Assembly: GCF_025143365.1 (NCBI RefSeq)
Contig: NZ_JALXPE010000017.1
Location: 1-64,000, forward strand
Reading direction: 5' to 3'
Length of the DNA stretch: 64,000 nucleotides
Source of the DNA: Microbacterium sp. p3-SID336
Lineage (GTDB): Bacteria > Actinomycetota > Actinomycetes > Actinomycetales > Microbacteriaceae
Shown here piece after piece: positions 49,363 to 58,894 of this stretch. The notes beneath the pieces are model-generated. The model had not been told where the DNA came from. It did not search any database and worked only from the letters and a program-made list of their open reading frames with translations. Each line of letters starts with the position of its first letter. Position 1 is the stretch's first letter. The translations under genes were made by a program, and so were the position numbers.

Positions 49363-49935
49363 TCAGCCGGCGGGGCGGCGCACCAGCTCGGTGACGACGA
49401 CGCCGGTGCCGTAGGCGGTCGTGTCGACGGCGTCGAACCGCTCGGGGTGGTACGGGCGATCGCCGAATAGGGGGATGCCGGAGCCGAACAGCAGCGGCTG
49501 CCGCTTGAGCACGAGCCGGTCGATCTCGTCGGCGAGGGTCGCGGCGAGAGCCCCGCCTCCGCACAGCCAGATCGCGCGGCCGTCCTCCTGCTTGAGACGC
49601 CGGACCACCTCGACGGGATCCTCCGCGGTGATCTCCAGGTTCTCGGCCTCCCCGTGCTGGGTACGGCTGAACACGATCTGCCTGAGGTGACGGTAGGGGC
49701 TCGGCAGCCCGCCGACGGCGTAGGTGTTCCACCCCATCAGCACCGTGTCGAACATCGTCCGCTCCTGGGCGATGCCGAGGGCCTCCGCCGCGACGGTGGG
49801 CAGGGTGTCGGCGAAGCGCGCGTTGATGCCGTCCATGTGGTCGCCCTCCACCAGGAAGGCGTCGAACTCGCCGTGCGGTCCGGCGATGAAGCCGTCCAGG
49901 GTGACGGCCGCGTAGTACACGAGTTCTCGCATCAT
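49363..49935 (-). CDS. RibD/dihydrofolate reductase-like protein
   Basis: A 190-residue stand-alone RibD C-terminal-like reductase (YYAAVTLDGFIAG, TVLMGWNTYAVGG, IWLCGGGALAATLADEIDRLVLKRQPLLFGSG). The substrate is unknown. Two consecutive ATG codons start it; the second (49932) has the better spacing from GGAG. Divergent from a TetR gene with a shared operator-like dyad, so probably its target. Confidence 0.9.
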   Translation of the reverse strand: MMRELVYYAAVTLDGFIAGPHGEFDAFLVEGDHMDGINARFADTLPTVAAEALGIAQERTMFDTVLMGWNTYAVGGLPSPYRHLRQIVFSRTQHGEAENLEITAEDPVEVVRRLKQEDGRAIWLCGGGALAATLADEIDRLVLKRQPLLFGSGIPLFGDRPYHPERFDAVDTTAYGTGVVVTELVRRPAG

Positions 49936-49940
49936 TCTCC

Positions 49941-49986
49941 AATCACTACATCTGTCGCGGTTGAATGTACAACAGCCGTAGTGATT
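49941..49986. promoter_or_regulatory. Operator-like dyad between RibD-like and TetR genes
   Basis: AATCACTAC (49941-49949) is repeated in inverted form as GTAGTGATT (49978-49986). Between them lies GTTG-6-CAAC (49960-49973) with TGTACA inside. The right arm borders the -10 TAGTGT (49991-49996). A TetR dimer bound here could silence both genes. Confidence 0.6.
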
Positions 49987-50003
49987 GCGCTAGTGTGCTT
50001 CTC

Positions 50004-50570
50004 ATGGTGAGGAACGAGGCACGGCGACGCGCGATCGCGGATGCGGGCCTCACGGTGCTCGCCCAGGAGGGCTCGCGCGGCCTCACGCACCGGGCCGTCG
50101 ATGCCGCCGCGGGGATGCCCACCGGCACCACGTCCAACTACTTCCGCAGCCGTGACGCCCTCATCGAGGGACTGGTCGACCGCATCGGCGAACGCCTCGC
50201 CCCCACGCCGGAGGACCTGGAGCGCCGTGCCGCCGGAACGCCGGGCCCTGCGCTGTTCGCCGACTACCTGCGCGACATCGTGCGGCGGCTCACCGCGGAC
50301 AGGGACGTGACGCTCGCCCTGTTCGAACTGCGACTCGAAAGCGGGCGTCGCCCCGAGCTCGCCGCCCTGCTCGGCGCCTGGCAGCGCGCCGGCTTCGACG
50401 CCGACGTCGCCTTCAACACCGCGGCAGGCCTCCCCGGCGGACGGAAGGAGATCGCGCTGTTCCACTACGCGATCGACGGCCTGCTGCTCGACCGCCTCAC
50501 GACCCCGATCGACCCCGGCAGCTCCACGGACGACGTGATCGACGCGCTCGTCGCCGGCCTGCTCCGCTGA
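50004..50570 (+). CDS. TetR family regulator
   Basis: A 188-residue TetR-type repressor. The helix-turn-helix is at about 25-50 (GLTHRAVDAAAGMPTGTTSNYF). The C-terminal ligand domain is family-typical and unassigned. The ATG at 50004 lies seven bases after TAGTGT, so it is leaderless; the frame upstream is not used. Confidence 0.9.
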   Translation: MVRNEARRRAIADAGLTVLAQEGSRGLTHRAVDAAAGMPTGTTSNYFRSRDALIEGLVDRIGERLAPTPEDLERRAAGTPGPALFADYLRDIVRRLTADRDVTLALFELRLESGRRPELAALLGAWQRAGFDADVAFNTAAGLPGGRKEIALFHYAIDGLLLDRLTTPIDPGSSTDDVIDALVAGLLR

Positions 50571-50642
50571 CGCGACGGACGGCTGCGCGGGGTGAGCGCC
50601 ACGGCGGCGCAATGCGATATTCCGTGGGAGGGGTCCTGCTCC

Positions 50643-50648
50643 TACACT
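50643..50648 (+). promoter_or_regulatory. GAF regulator promoter -10
   Basis: TACACT, 34 bases before the GTG at 50683, with GGAG five bases from the start. Confidence 0.45.
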
Positions 50649-50682
50649 GAGGGCACGCACGTTCTCGACGATCGGAGATCGC

Positions 50683-52017
50683 GTGTCTGCACCGTGGCAG
50701 GGGTCGCGCGGGGACCTGCCGGAAGCCTCGCGTCTGCTGATCGAGCGTGCGCACGAGGAGCTCATCGCGGGCAACCTCGACGACCGACGGCTGCTGCAGG
50801 TGCGCCCGCTCGTGCGCGAGTCGTGGGAGCGGTCGTGGCGTGGCAGGGTCGGCCCCGAGGGCCCGCCGCCGCTCGACCTGCGCGCCGACGAGCTCGATGC
50901 CTACCGCCGCGCGCACCCGCTCGCCTCGGCGATGGACATGATCAGGGCGCTTCTGCTGCCCGGGAGCGCGGAGGACTCCGGCGTGGTGATCGCCGTCGGC
51001 GACCAGGCCGGACGGCTGCTGTGGATCGAGGGCGACGCACAGCTGCGCTCCCTCACCGACGGCATGGGCTTCGTCGCCGGCGCGAACTGGTCGGAGGGCG
51101 CCGTCGGCACCAGCGCCCCCGGCACGGCATTGGCCCTGGACCAGACCGTGCAGATCCGCGGCGCCGAGCACTACAACCGGCTCGTGCATCCGTGGTCGTG
51201 CACCGCCGCCCCCGTCCGCGATCCCGAGACTCAGCGCGTGCTCGGCGTGCTCGACATCACGGGAGGGCCCGAGGTCGTCAGCACGCAGGCCCGCCTCCTG
51301 GTCGACGCGACCGCGAGGGCCGTGGAGTCCGAGCTGCTGGTCGCCCGACTGCGCGGGCGCGCCGCGACCTCGCGCCCGCGCACGACGCCCCGGTTGCGGC
51401 CCACCGCCACGGCACGGGCTCGGTTGCACGTGCTCGGGAGGGACCGCGCGCGGCTGGAGACCGAGTCGGCGCACGAGGAGTCGGTGATCGAGCTGAGCGC
51501 CCGCCACGCGGCCATCCTGCTGATGCTCGCGGTGCACCGGCAGGGACTGTCGGCCGAGCGGCTCAGCGAGCTGGTGTACGGCCCCGATGTCTCCCCCGAC
51601 ACCCTGCGCCCGGAGATGGTGCGGCTGCGGAAGGTGCTCGAGCGGGCAGCGCCCGACCTGGTGCCGGAGTCGCGCCCGTACCGCCTCCCTGTGCCGCTGG
51701 AGACCGACGCGCACGACGTGCTGTCGCTGCTCGACCGCGGCGCGCACCGCGTGGCTCTGACCGCCTACCGCGGGCCCGTGCTGCCGGAGTCCGCCTCGCC
51801 CGGCGTGGAGGAGTTCCGTGAGACGGTGCGCGCGGCGCTGCGGGAGGTGATGCTGTCCGAGGCCAGCCTCGACGTGCTGCTCGCCTACGCCGACATCCCC
51901 GAGGGCCAGGAGGACGCGGAGGTGCTGCGCCTCGCCCTGGAGATGCTGCCGGCGCGCTCGCCGCGGCGAGCGGGTCTGGTCACCCGCATCGAGCGCGCTG
52001 TCGGTGGCCCGGAGTAG
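50683..52017 (+). CDS. GAF-domain transcriptional regulator
   Basis: A 444-residue cytoplasmic sensor-regulator. A GAF-like domain occupies about 75-215 (LLWIEGDAQLRSLTDGMGFVAGANWSEGAVGTSAPG, then AAPVRDPETQRVLGVLDITGG), as in AcoR-type activators, but the AAA+ sigma-54 and Fis domains are missing. Instead a winged-helix DNA-binding domain (about 265-330) occurs, with ELSARHAAILLMLAVHRQGLSAERLSELVYG. Such proteins lie beside aldehyde dehydrogenase genes in many actinobacteria and probably activate them. Here the aldehyde dehydrogenase is two genes downstream with TGCAAC sites in front of it. Confidence 0.88.
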   Translation: MSAPWQGSRGDLPEASRLLIERAHEELIAGNLDDRRLLQVRPLVRESWERSWRGRVGPEGPPPLDLRADELDAYRRAHPLASAMDMIRALLLPGSAEDSGVVIAVGDQAGRLLWIEGDAQLRSLTDGMGFVAGANWSEGAVGTSAPGTALALDQTVQIRGAEHYNRLVHPWSCTAAPVRDPETQRVLGVLDITGGPEVVSTQARLLVDATARAVESELLVARLRGRAATSRPRTTPRLRPTATARARLHVLGRDRARLETESAHEESVIELSARHAAILLMLAVHRQGLSAERLSELVYGPDVSPDTLRPEMVRLRKVLERAAPDLVPESRPYRLPVPLETDAHDVLSLLDRGAHRVALTAYRGPVLPESASPGVEEFRETVRAALREVMLSEASLDVLLAYADIPEGQEDAEVLRLALEMLPARSPRRAGLVTRIERAVGGPE

Positions 52018-52026
52018 CGTCCGGGC

Positions 52027-53139
52027 ATGTCCGAGATCCGTCCCTTCCAGCTGCACGTTCCCGATGGCGTCCTCGACGACCTGCGCGACCGGCTCCGACG
52101 CACGCGTCTGCTCGACGACTCGCCCCGCCGCATGCGCTCCGGCATGAACGCCGCGTGGCTGCGCGAGCTCGTGAGCACCTGGGCCGAGTGGGACTGGCGC
52201 GCGCGCGAGGAGTGGCTGAACGGGTTCCCGCAGTTCCTGGCCGATGTCGACGGCACCGAGATCCACTTCGCCCACCTCCGGGCCGAGCAGGACGACGCGC
52301 CCGCGCTGCTGATCATGCACGGCTGGCCGCACACCTTCGCGCTCCAGCTGGAGGCGACCGCCCACCTCCGCGACTTCCACGTGGTGGTCGCGAGCCTCCC
52401 GGGCTTCGCGTTCTCGCAGCCCTACGCCGACGGCCCGGCCGACGAGCGCCGGTTCGCCGCGACCATGCACCGGCTCATGACCGAGGTGCTGGGCTACGAG
52501 CGGTACCTGACCTACGGGGAAGACGTCTCGGCGAACGTGAGCGATCTGATCGCCGCCTCCCATCCCACGCAGATCCTCGGGATCGTGGCGACGCACGCGC
52601 ACTTCGGCACACCGGAGGAGCGGGCGGCCAGCGACGACCCCGACGTGCATGCGTTCTTCGCCCGCCTCGACGCCGACCACGGCCCGCACGGCTCCTACGG
52701 CCATGTGCAGTGGGCGCGTCCGGACACGCTGGCCGTGGCGCTCAACGACTCGCCGGCCGGGCTGCTCGCGTGGATCGCGGAGAAGCTCTCCGAATGGGCG
52801 GACACCGAGGGCGACGACCCGGCGGCCGTGGAGCGCGTGATCTCCCGCGAGCGGATCCTGACCGACGCGATGGTCTATTGGGTCACCCAGAGCATCGCGA
52901 GCTCCTTCCGGCCGTACTACGAGGGGGCGGACACTCCGGAGGCGATGCCCCCGGTCACGGTGCCGGCGGCCGTCTACGTGCAACGGCACGAGCACGACTA
53001 CCCGGAGGTGCTGGCGCGCGGGTACTACCGCGACCTGCGCGTGTTCGAGCGGCTCGACCGCGGGGGCCACTTCACTCTGGCCGAGGTGCCGGAGGAGATG
53101 GCGGAGCGCTTCCGGGCCTTCGCCGCGGCCCTCGACTGA
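52027..53139 (+). CDS. Epoxide hydrolase family alpha/beta hydrolase
   Basis: A 370-residue enzyme with the epoxide hydrolase N-terminal domain (about 4-110) and the alpha/beta fold. HGWP (98-101) makes the oxyanion hole. The nucleophile elbow reads YGEDVS, with Asp166, where typical members have GGDWG. A C-terminal catalytic His348 lies in GGHFTLAEVP. Activity on epoxides is therefore likely but the elbow is unusual. The -10 TAGCGT overlaps the stop codon of the GAF gene and stands six bases from the ATG: leaderless, own promoter. Confidence 0.88.
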   Translation: MSEIRPFQLHVPDGVLDDLRDRLRRTRLLDDSPRRMRSGMNAAWLRELVSTWAEWDWRAREEWLNGFPQFLADVDGTEIHFAHLRAEQDDAPALLIMHGWPHTFALQLEATAHLRDFHVVVASLPGFAFSQPYADGPADERRFAATMHRLMTEVLGYERYLTYGEDVSANVSDLIAASHPTQILGIVATHAHFGTPEERAASDDPDVHAFFARLDADHGPHGSYGHVQWARPDTLAVALNDSPAGLLAWIAEKLSEWADTEGDDPAAVERVISRERILTDAMVYWVTQSIASSFRPYYEGADTPEAMPPVTVPAAVYVQRHEHDYPEVLARGYYRDLRVFERLDRGGHFTLAEVPEEMAERFRAFAAALD

Positions 53140-53144
53140 GGCGA

Positions 53145-53182
53145 TGCAACCTCCTGCAACGTTGCGCATCGGTCTGCAACGT
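53145..53182 (+). promoter_or_regulatory. TGCAAC operator cluster
   Basis: TGCAAC occurs at 53145, 53155 and 53175, spaced 10 and 20 bases, that is on one face of the helix. The second copy is part of the palindrome GCAACGTTGC (53156-53165). A TAGCGT -10 follows at 53192-53197, before the aldehyde dehydrogenase ATG at 53249. This is the expected place for an activator site, most simply that of the GAF regulator. Confidence 0.6.
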
Positions 53183-53248
53183 CGGGCGACCTAGCGTCGG
53201 AGCAGCGCCGCAGGGCACCGAGGCCCCGGCACCGTCGAAGGAGACCCC

Positions 53249-54799
<1,551 letters not shown>

Positions 54800-54889
54800 A
54801 CGGCGGCTCCGGGTGGGCGGGCGAGGTGCCCGCCCGGAGTCGCTCCCGCTGGGCCGGCGTCCGTCGGCCCGTCCCGAGGAAGGAGTTCC

Positions 54890-55279
54890 ATGGTGTCCGC
54901 CGATGCCGCCGAGCGCGTCGCCGTGACCGAGGCTGCCGCGGCGCTCGTGCGCGAGCTGACCACGCAGCACGGTCCGCTCATGTTCCACCAGTCGGGCGGC
55001 TGCTGCGACGGCTCCGCCCCCATGTGCTTCCCGGTGGGGATGTTCCTCGTCGGTCAGGGCGACGTGCTGCTCGGCGCGCTCGACGTCGGCCTCGACGACC
55101 CGGTCGAGGTGTACATGTCGGCGTCGCAGTTCGAGTACTGGAAGTACACGCACCTCACGATCGATGTCGTCCCCGGCCGCGGCGCCGGCTTCAGCGTGGA
55201 GGGTCCGACCGGCCTGCGCTTCCTCATCCGCTCCCGCATGCTCGCCCCCGCCGAGCTCGCACACCTCGGCCTCGAGTGA
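54890..55279 (+). CDS. DUF779 protein
   Basis: A 129-residue DUF779 protein with the cysteine-rich motif GGCCDGSAPMC (about 36-46). Its function is unknown, but it accompanies aldehyde dehydrogenases and alcohol dehydrogenases in many bacteria. AGGAG is four bases before the ATG. Its TGA overlaps the GTG of the next gene. Confidence 0.92.
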   Translation: MVSADAAERVAVTEAAAALVRELTTQHGPLMFHQSGGCCDGSAPMCFPVGMFLVGQGDVLLGALDVGLDDPVEVYMSASQFEYWKYTHLTIDVVPGRGAGFSVEGPTGLRFLIRSRMLAPAELAHLGLE

Positions 55280-55692
55280 GTCTCAAGGCACGGCGCAACG
55301 AGAAGAGCGGCGCGTCCCGCACGATGGTCTCCGTCACGCGCGAGGGCCGAGTCGCCGGGTACTACTGCCTGTCCGCCAGCTCGCTCGACCGCGCCGAGGG
55401 GCCGCCGTCGTTGTCCGCGGGTATGCCGTCATCGGTCCCGGTGGTCCTCCTCGGTCGGCTCGCCGTCGACCGGGAGTTCGCGGGCCTCGGCCTCGGCGCC
55501 TCGCTCCTGCAGCACGCGACCCTCCGTGCGCTGGAGGCCGCGGCCACGATCGGCGTCCACGCCCTCCTCGTCCACGCCATCAGCGACGAGGTCGTGCCGT
55601 TCTACGAGCGCTTCGGCTTCACGGGCTTTCCGGGCGAACGCCGCACACTGTACCTGCTGACCAAGGACGCCCGGCTGACGCTCAGCCGCTGA
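55276..55692 (+). pseudogene. N-truncated TacT-like GNAT
   Basis: The product (138 residues from GTG 55276, coupled by GTGA to DUF779) matches TacT/AtaT-type toxin acetyltransferases from the segment before GASRT onward: GASRTMVSV, GYYCLSASS, MPSSVPVVLLGRLAVDREFAGLGLGASLL, LLVHAISDEVVPFYERFGF. TacT toxins acetylate aminoacyl-tRNA. The first roughly 25-30 residues of the family, holding the GFDCG/LDxWL part, are absent, and upstream sequence in the same frame does not supply them. No ribbon-helix-helix antitoxin is present. It is probably a fragment, though a translated product cannot be excluded. Confidence 0.75.
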
Positions 55693-56596
55693 GGCCGTCG
55701 AGCATCGGCTTGGCCGCGCGGGTGCGGGCGCGCAGAGCCTCCACGAGTGCGGCGACTGCGGGAAGCCGCAGCGACTCGGGCCGGGTCACGAGGTAGTACG
55801 GCAGCTTCTCCGCGAAGACCGACGGCAGCAGGCGCACCAGGTCGGCGTGGCGGTCGGCGGCGAAGCACGGGAGCAGGCCGATGCCGGCACCGGCACGCGT
55901 GGCCTCCACGTGCACGAACACGTTGGTCGAGGTGAGCCCGTCCTGCATCCCCGGCACGAGTCGCCGCGGCAGGTCGAGCGCATCCACCTGGAGCATCGAG
56001 TCGACGAAGTACACGAGCCGGTGCTGCTCGACCTCCTCGCGGGTGCCGGGGGTGCCGGTGCGCGCGAGGTAGTCGCGGGAGGCGTACATGCCCAGCGTGT
56101 AGGTCCCGAGCTTCACGGCGTGGGCGCGGCGGGTCTGCGGGGCGCCGACCACCACCTCCAGGTCGAGGCCTGCGCGATGCTCGGCCGCGCGTCGGGTCGC
56201 GGCGACGATCTCCACGGTCAGCCGGGGATGGGCGAGGCGCAGCTCGGCGATGGCCGGCGCGGCGATGTACGCGCTGAAGCCGTCGGTGGCCGACATGCGC
56301 ACCACCCCGGCGATCGGGTCGGGGGCATCGCCGCCGCCGTCGTCGAGCTGGGACAGCGCGGCCTCGATGCGTCCGCCGGTCTCCGCTGCCGAGCGGCCGA
56401 GGTCGGTCAGCTCCCACCCGCCCGCGGACTGCGCGATCACGCGACCACCGAGGGCGTCTTCGAGGGCGGCGATGCGTCGGGCGACCGTCGTGTGGTCGAG
56501 GCCGAGGTGCGCGGCGGCGCTCGTGTAGCGGCCGGTGCGGGCCACGGCGAGCAGCACGAGCAGATCGTCCGCGCGAGGGCGCCTGGCCGCATCCAT
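55682..56596 (-). CDS. LysR family regulator
   Basis: A 304-residue LysR-type regulator, helix-turn-helix at about 10-55 (LLVLLAVARTGRYTSAAAHLGLDHTTVARRI), followed by a periplasmic-binding-like effector domain. I use the ATG at 56596: CATAAT ends six bases before it, a leaderless arrangement; the ATG five codons upstream overlaps this -10. It is divergent from an MHS transporter and a hydroxybutyrate dehydrogenase, its probable targets. Its 3' end overlaps the truncated GNAT. Confidence 0.9.
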   Translation of the reverse strand: MDAARRPRADDLLVLLAVARTGRYTSAAAHLGLDHTTVARRIAALEDALGGRVIAQSAGGWELTDLGRSAAETGGRIEAALSQLDDGGGDAPDPIAGVVRMSATDGFSAYIAAPAIAELRLAHPRLTVEIVAATRRAAEHRAGLDLEVVVGAPQTRRAHAVKLGTYTLGMYASRDYLARTGTPGTREEVEQHRLVYFVDSMLQVDALDLPRRLVPGMQDGLTSTNVFVHVEATRAGAGIGLLPCFAADRHADLVRLLPSVFAEKLPYYLVTRPESLRLPAVAALVEALRARTRAAKPMLDGLSG

Positions 56597-56598
56597 TC

Positions 56599-56643
56599 TG
56601 CAATTATGCACATCAGCTGCGCGGGACTGGGCATTGCTGCAAT
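56599..56643. promoter_or_regulatory. LysR binding region
   Basis: TGCAATTATGCA (56599-56610) and the perfect dyad ATTGCTGCAAT (56633-56643), an interrupted T-N11-A-type element, lie in the 105-base divergent gap. The first overlaps the LysR -10, fitting autorepression; the second lies toward the transporter. Confidence 0.5.
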
Positions 56644-56701
56644 CCGCAGTCCTCCCGACACTGGACGAGTGGTGTCACCGTCGACACCCCGAAGGAGAGA
56701 C

Positions 56702-58087
56702 ATGGCATCCTCGACCAGCGCATCCCGCAGCGCCGCCCCCGCACCGTCGACCTCGAAGCTCAAGCGCGTCGTCGCCGCCTCCATGGCCGGCACCGTCGTG
56801 GAGTGGTACGAGTTCTTCCTCTACGCCACCGCCGCGAGCCTCGTGTTCGGCACCTACTTCTTCCCGGCCACCGGGTCGCCGCTCGACGGCATCATCGCCG
56901 CCTTCGTCACCTACGCGGTGGGCTTCATCGCGCGCCCACTCGGCGGCATCGTGTTCGGGCAGATCGGCGACCGCTTCGGCCGCAAGCCCACACTGCAGGC
57001 CACGATCATCCTCGTCGGCGCCGCCACCTTCCTGATGGGCTGCCTGCCCGGGTTCCAGAGCATCGGCTACTGGGCTCCCGCGATGCTCGTCGCGCTGCGG
57101 TTCATCCAGGGCTTCGCGGTCGGTGGTGAGTGGGGCGGCGCCGTGCTCCTGGTCGCCGAACAGAGCCCCGACCGCTCGCGCGCCTTCTGGTCGAGCTGGC
57201 CGCAGGCGGCGGTGCCGGTGGGCAACCTGCTCGCCACGCTCGTGCTGCTGGTGAGCTCGTGGGTCATGAGCTCGGCGGCGTTCCTCGAGTGGGGCTGGCG
57301 CATCGCATTCTGGCTGTCCGCGGTGATCGTCCTCGTCGGCTACTACATCCGCCGTCACGTGGAGGAGGCGCCGATCTTCCTGGAGGCGAAGGCGCAGGTC
57401 GAGACCGAGAAGGCGACGTCGTACGGCGTGGTCGAGGTGCTGCGTCGCTACCCGATCGGCATCCTCCAGGCGATGGGCCTGCGCTTCGCCGAGAACATCG
57501 TGTACTACATCGTGGTCAGCTTCACGATCGTCTACCTCAAGACCGTGCACGAGTACGACACCAGCCAGCTCCTGCTCGCGCTGCTCATCGCGCACGTCGT
57601 GCACTTCGCGGTGATCCCGCAGGCGGGCCGCCTCGCCGACCGGTGGGGTCGCAAGCCCGTCTACCTCACCGGCGTGATCCTCAGCGCGACCTGGGCGTTC
57701 TTCGCGTTCCCGCTGTTCGACACGCTGAACCCGGCCCTGATCGTGCTGGCCGTGACGATCGGACTCTGCTTCCACGCCTTCATGTACGCGCCGCAGCCGG
57801 CGGTGATGTCGGAGCTGTTCCCGACGAGGATGCGCTACTCGGGCGTCTCGCTCGGTTCCCAGGTGACCGCGATCCTCGCGGGGTCCCTCGCCCCGATCCT
57901 GGCGATCCAGTGGCTGCGCGACTTCGGGTCGTGGCTGCCCATCGCGATCTACATCGTCGTCGCGTGCGTCATCACCGGGATCGCGGTGCTGTCGCTGCGC
58001 GAGACGAAGGGGGCCTCCCTGCAGGCCATCGACGACGCCGACGCCGCCCGGACGAACGCACGACTGGCCGCGGAGGCCGCCGCGTGA
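56702..58087 (+). CDS. MHS family metabolite/proton symporter
   Basis: A 461-residue MFS transporter of the metabolite:H+ symporter (ShiA/KgtP) type. It has 12 spans, the family start VVEWYEFFLYATAASLVFGTYFFP, GDRFGRKPTL in loop 2-3 and RLADRWGRKPVYL in loop 8-9. The substrate is likely an organic or hydroxy acid; with the dehydrogenase coupled to it, 3-hydroxybutyrate is a reasonable guess. GAAGGAGAGAC precedes the ATG, and the stop overlaps the next GTG. Confidence 0.94.
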   Translation: MASSTSASRSAAPAPSTSKLKRVVAASMAGTVVEWYEFFLYATAASLVFGTYFFPATGSPLDGIIAAFVTYAVGFIARPLGGIVFGQIGDRFGRKPTLQATIILVGAATFLMGCLPGFQSIGYWAPAMLVALRFIQGFAVGGEWGGAVLLVAEQSPDRSRAFWSSWPQAAVPVGNLLATLVLLVSSWVMSSAAFLEWGWRIAFWLSAVIVLVGYYIRRHVEEAPIFLEAKAQVETEKATSYGVVEVLRRYPIGILQAMGLRFAENIVYYIVVSFTIVYLKTVHEYDTSQLLLALLIAHVVHFAVIPQAGRLADRWGRKPVYLTGVILSATWAFFAFPLFDTLNPALIVLAVTIGLCFHAFMYAPQPAVMSELFPTRMRYSGVSLGSQVTAILAGSLAPILAIQWLRDFGSWLPIAIYIVVACVITGIAVLSLRETKGASLQAIDDADAARTNARLAAEAAA

Positions 58088-58830
58088 CCGACCTGCACGG
58101 ACGCACGGCCCTCGTCACCGGCGGCGCGAGCGGGATCGGGGCGGCCTGCGCCCGCGCGCTCGCCGCGGCGGGGGCCCGCGTCACGGTCGCCGACATCGAC
58201 GGTGATGCCGCGGGAGCGCTGGCGGCCGAGCTCGGGGGAGAGGCCTGGCAGGTCGACCTCACCGACGTGCGCGCGCTCGACGGCGTACGGCTCGACACCG
58301 ACATCCTCGTGAACAACGCGGGCGTGCAGCACGTGAGCCCGATCGAGGAGTTCGACCCCGAGCGCTTCTCATTCATCCTGCGGCTGATGCTGGAGGCGCC
58401 GTTCCTGCTGATCCGCGCGGCACTCCCCGCCATGTACGACCGGGGGCACGGGCGCATCATCAACGTGTCGAGCGTGCACGGCCTGCGGGCCTCGCCGTTC
58501 AAGTCGGCCTACGTCGCGGCCAAGCACGGGTTGGAGGGCTTGTCGAAGGTCACGGCCCTGGAAGGCGCGGCGCACGGGGTGACCAGCAACTGCGTCAATC
58601 CGGGCTACGTGCGCACGCCGCTGGTGGAGCGGCAGATCGCCGACCAGGCGCGGGTGCACGGCATCCCGGAGAGCGAGGTGCTGGAGACCGTGCTGCTCAC
58701 GGAATCGGCGATCAAGCGGCTCGTGGAGCCGGAGGAGGTCGCCGCGCTCGCGGTGTGGCTCGCGAGCGCCGCCGCCGCCATGGTCACCGGCGCGAGTCAC
58801 ACCATGGACGGCGGCTGGTCCGCGCGCTGA
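58084..58830 (+). CDS. bdhA: 3-Hydroxybutyrate dehydrogenase
   Basis: Short-chain dehydrogenase oxidising 3-hydroxybutyrate to acetoacetate with NAD. It has 248 residues with GGASGIG (14-20), NNAGVQHV, catalytic YVAAK and, diagnostic for HBDH, VQHVSPIEEFDPERF and NPGYVRTPLVERQIADQA. The GTG start overlaps the transporter stop by 4 bases, so the two are coupled. Confidence 0.93.
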   Translation: MTDLHGRTALVTGGASGIGAACARALAAAGARVTVADIDGDAAGALAAELGGEAWQVDLTDVRALDGVRLDTDILVNNAGVQHVSPIEEFDPERFSFILRLMLEAPFLLIRAALPAMYDRGHGRIINVSSVHGLRASPFKSAYVAAKHGLEGLSKVTALEGAAHGVTSNCVNPGYVRTPLVERQIADQARVHGIPESEVLETVLLTESAIKRLVEPEEVAALAVWLASAAAAMVTGASHTMDGGWSAR

Positions 58831-58894
58831 GACCCCTCTCGGCAGGCGACCCTGAGCGGTTGCGGCTGGGCCAGCGCTGACGGCCGACGCGGCG

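Noticed and set aside
55847..56701. Long N-terminal extension of the MHS transporter
   Set aside because: It runs antisense through the LysR gene; ATG 56702 has a clear GAAGGAG and matches the family start.
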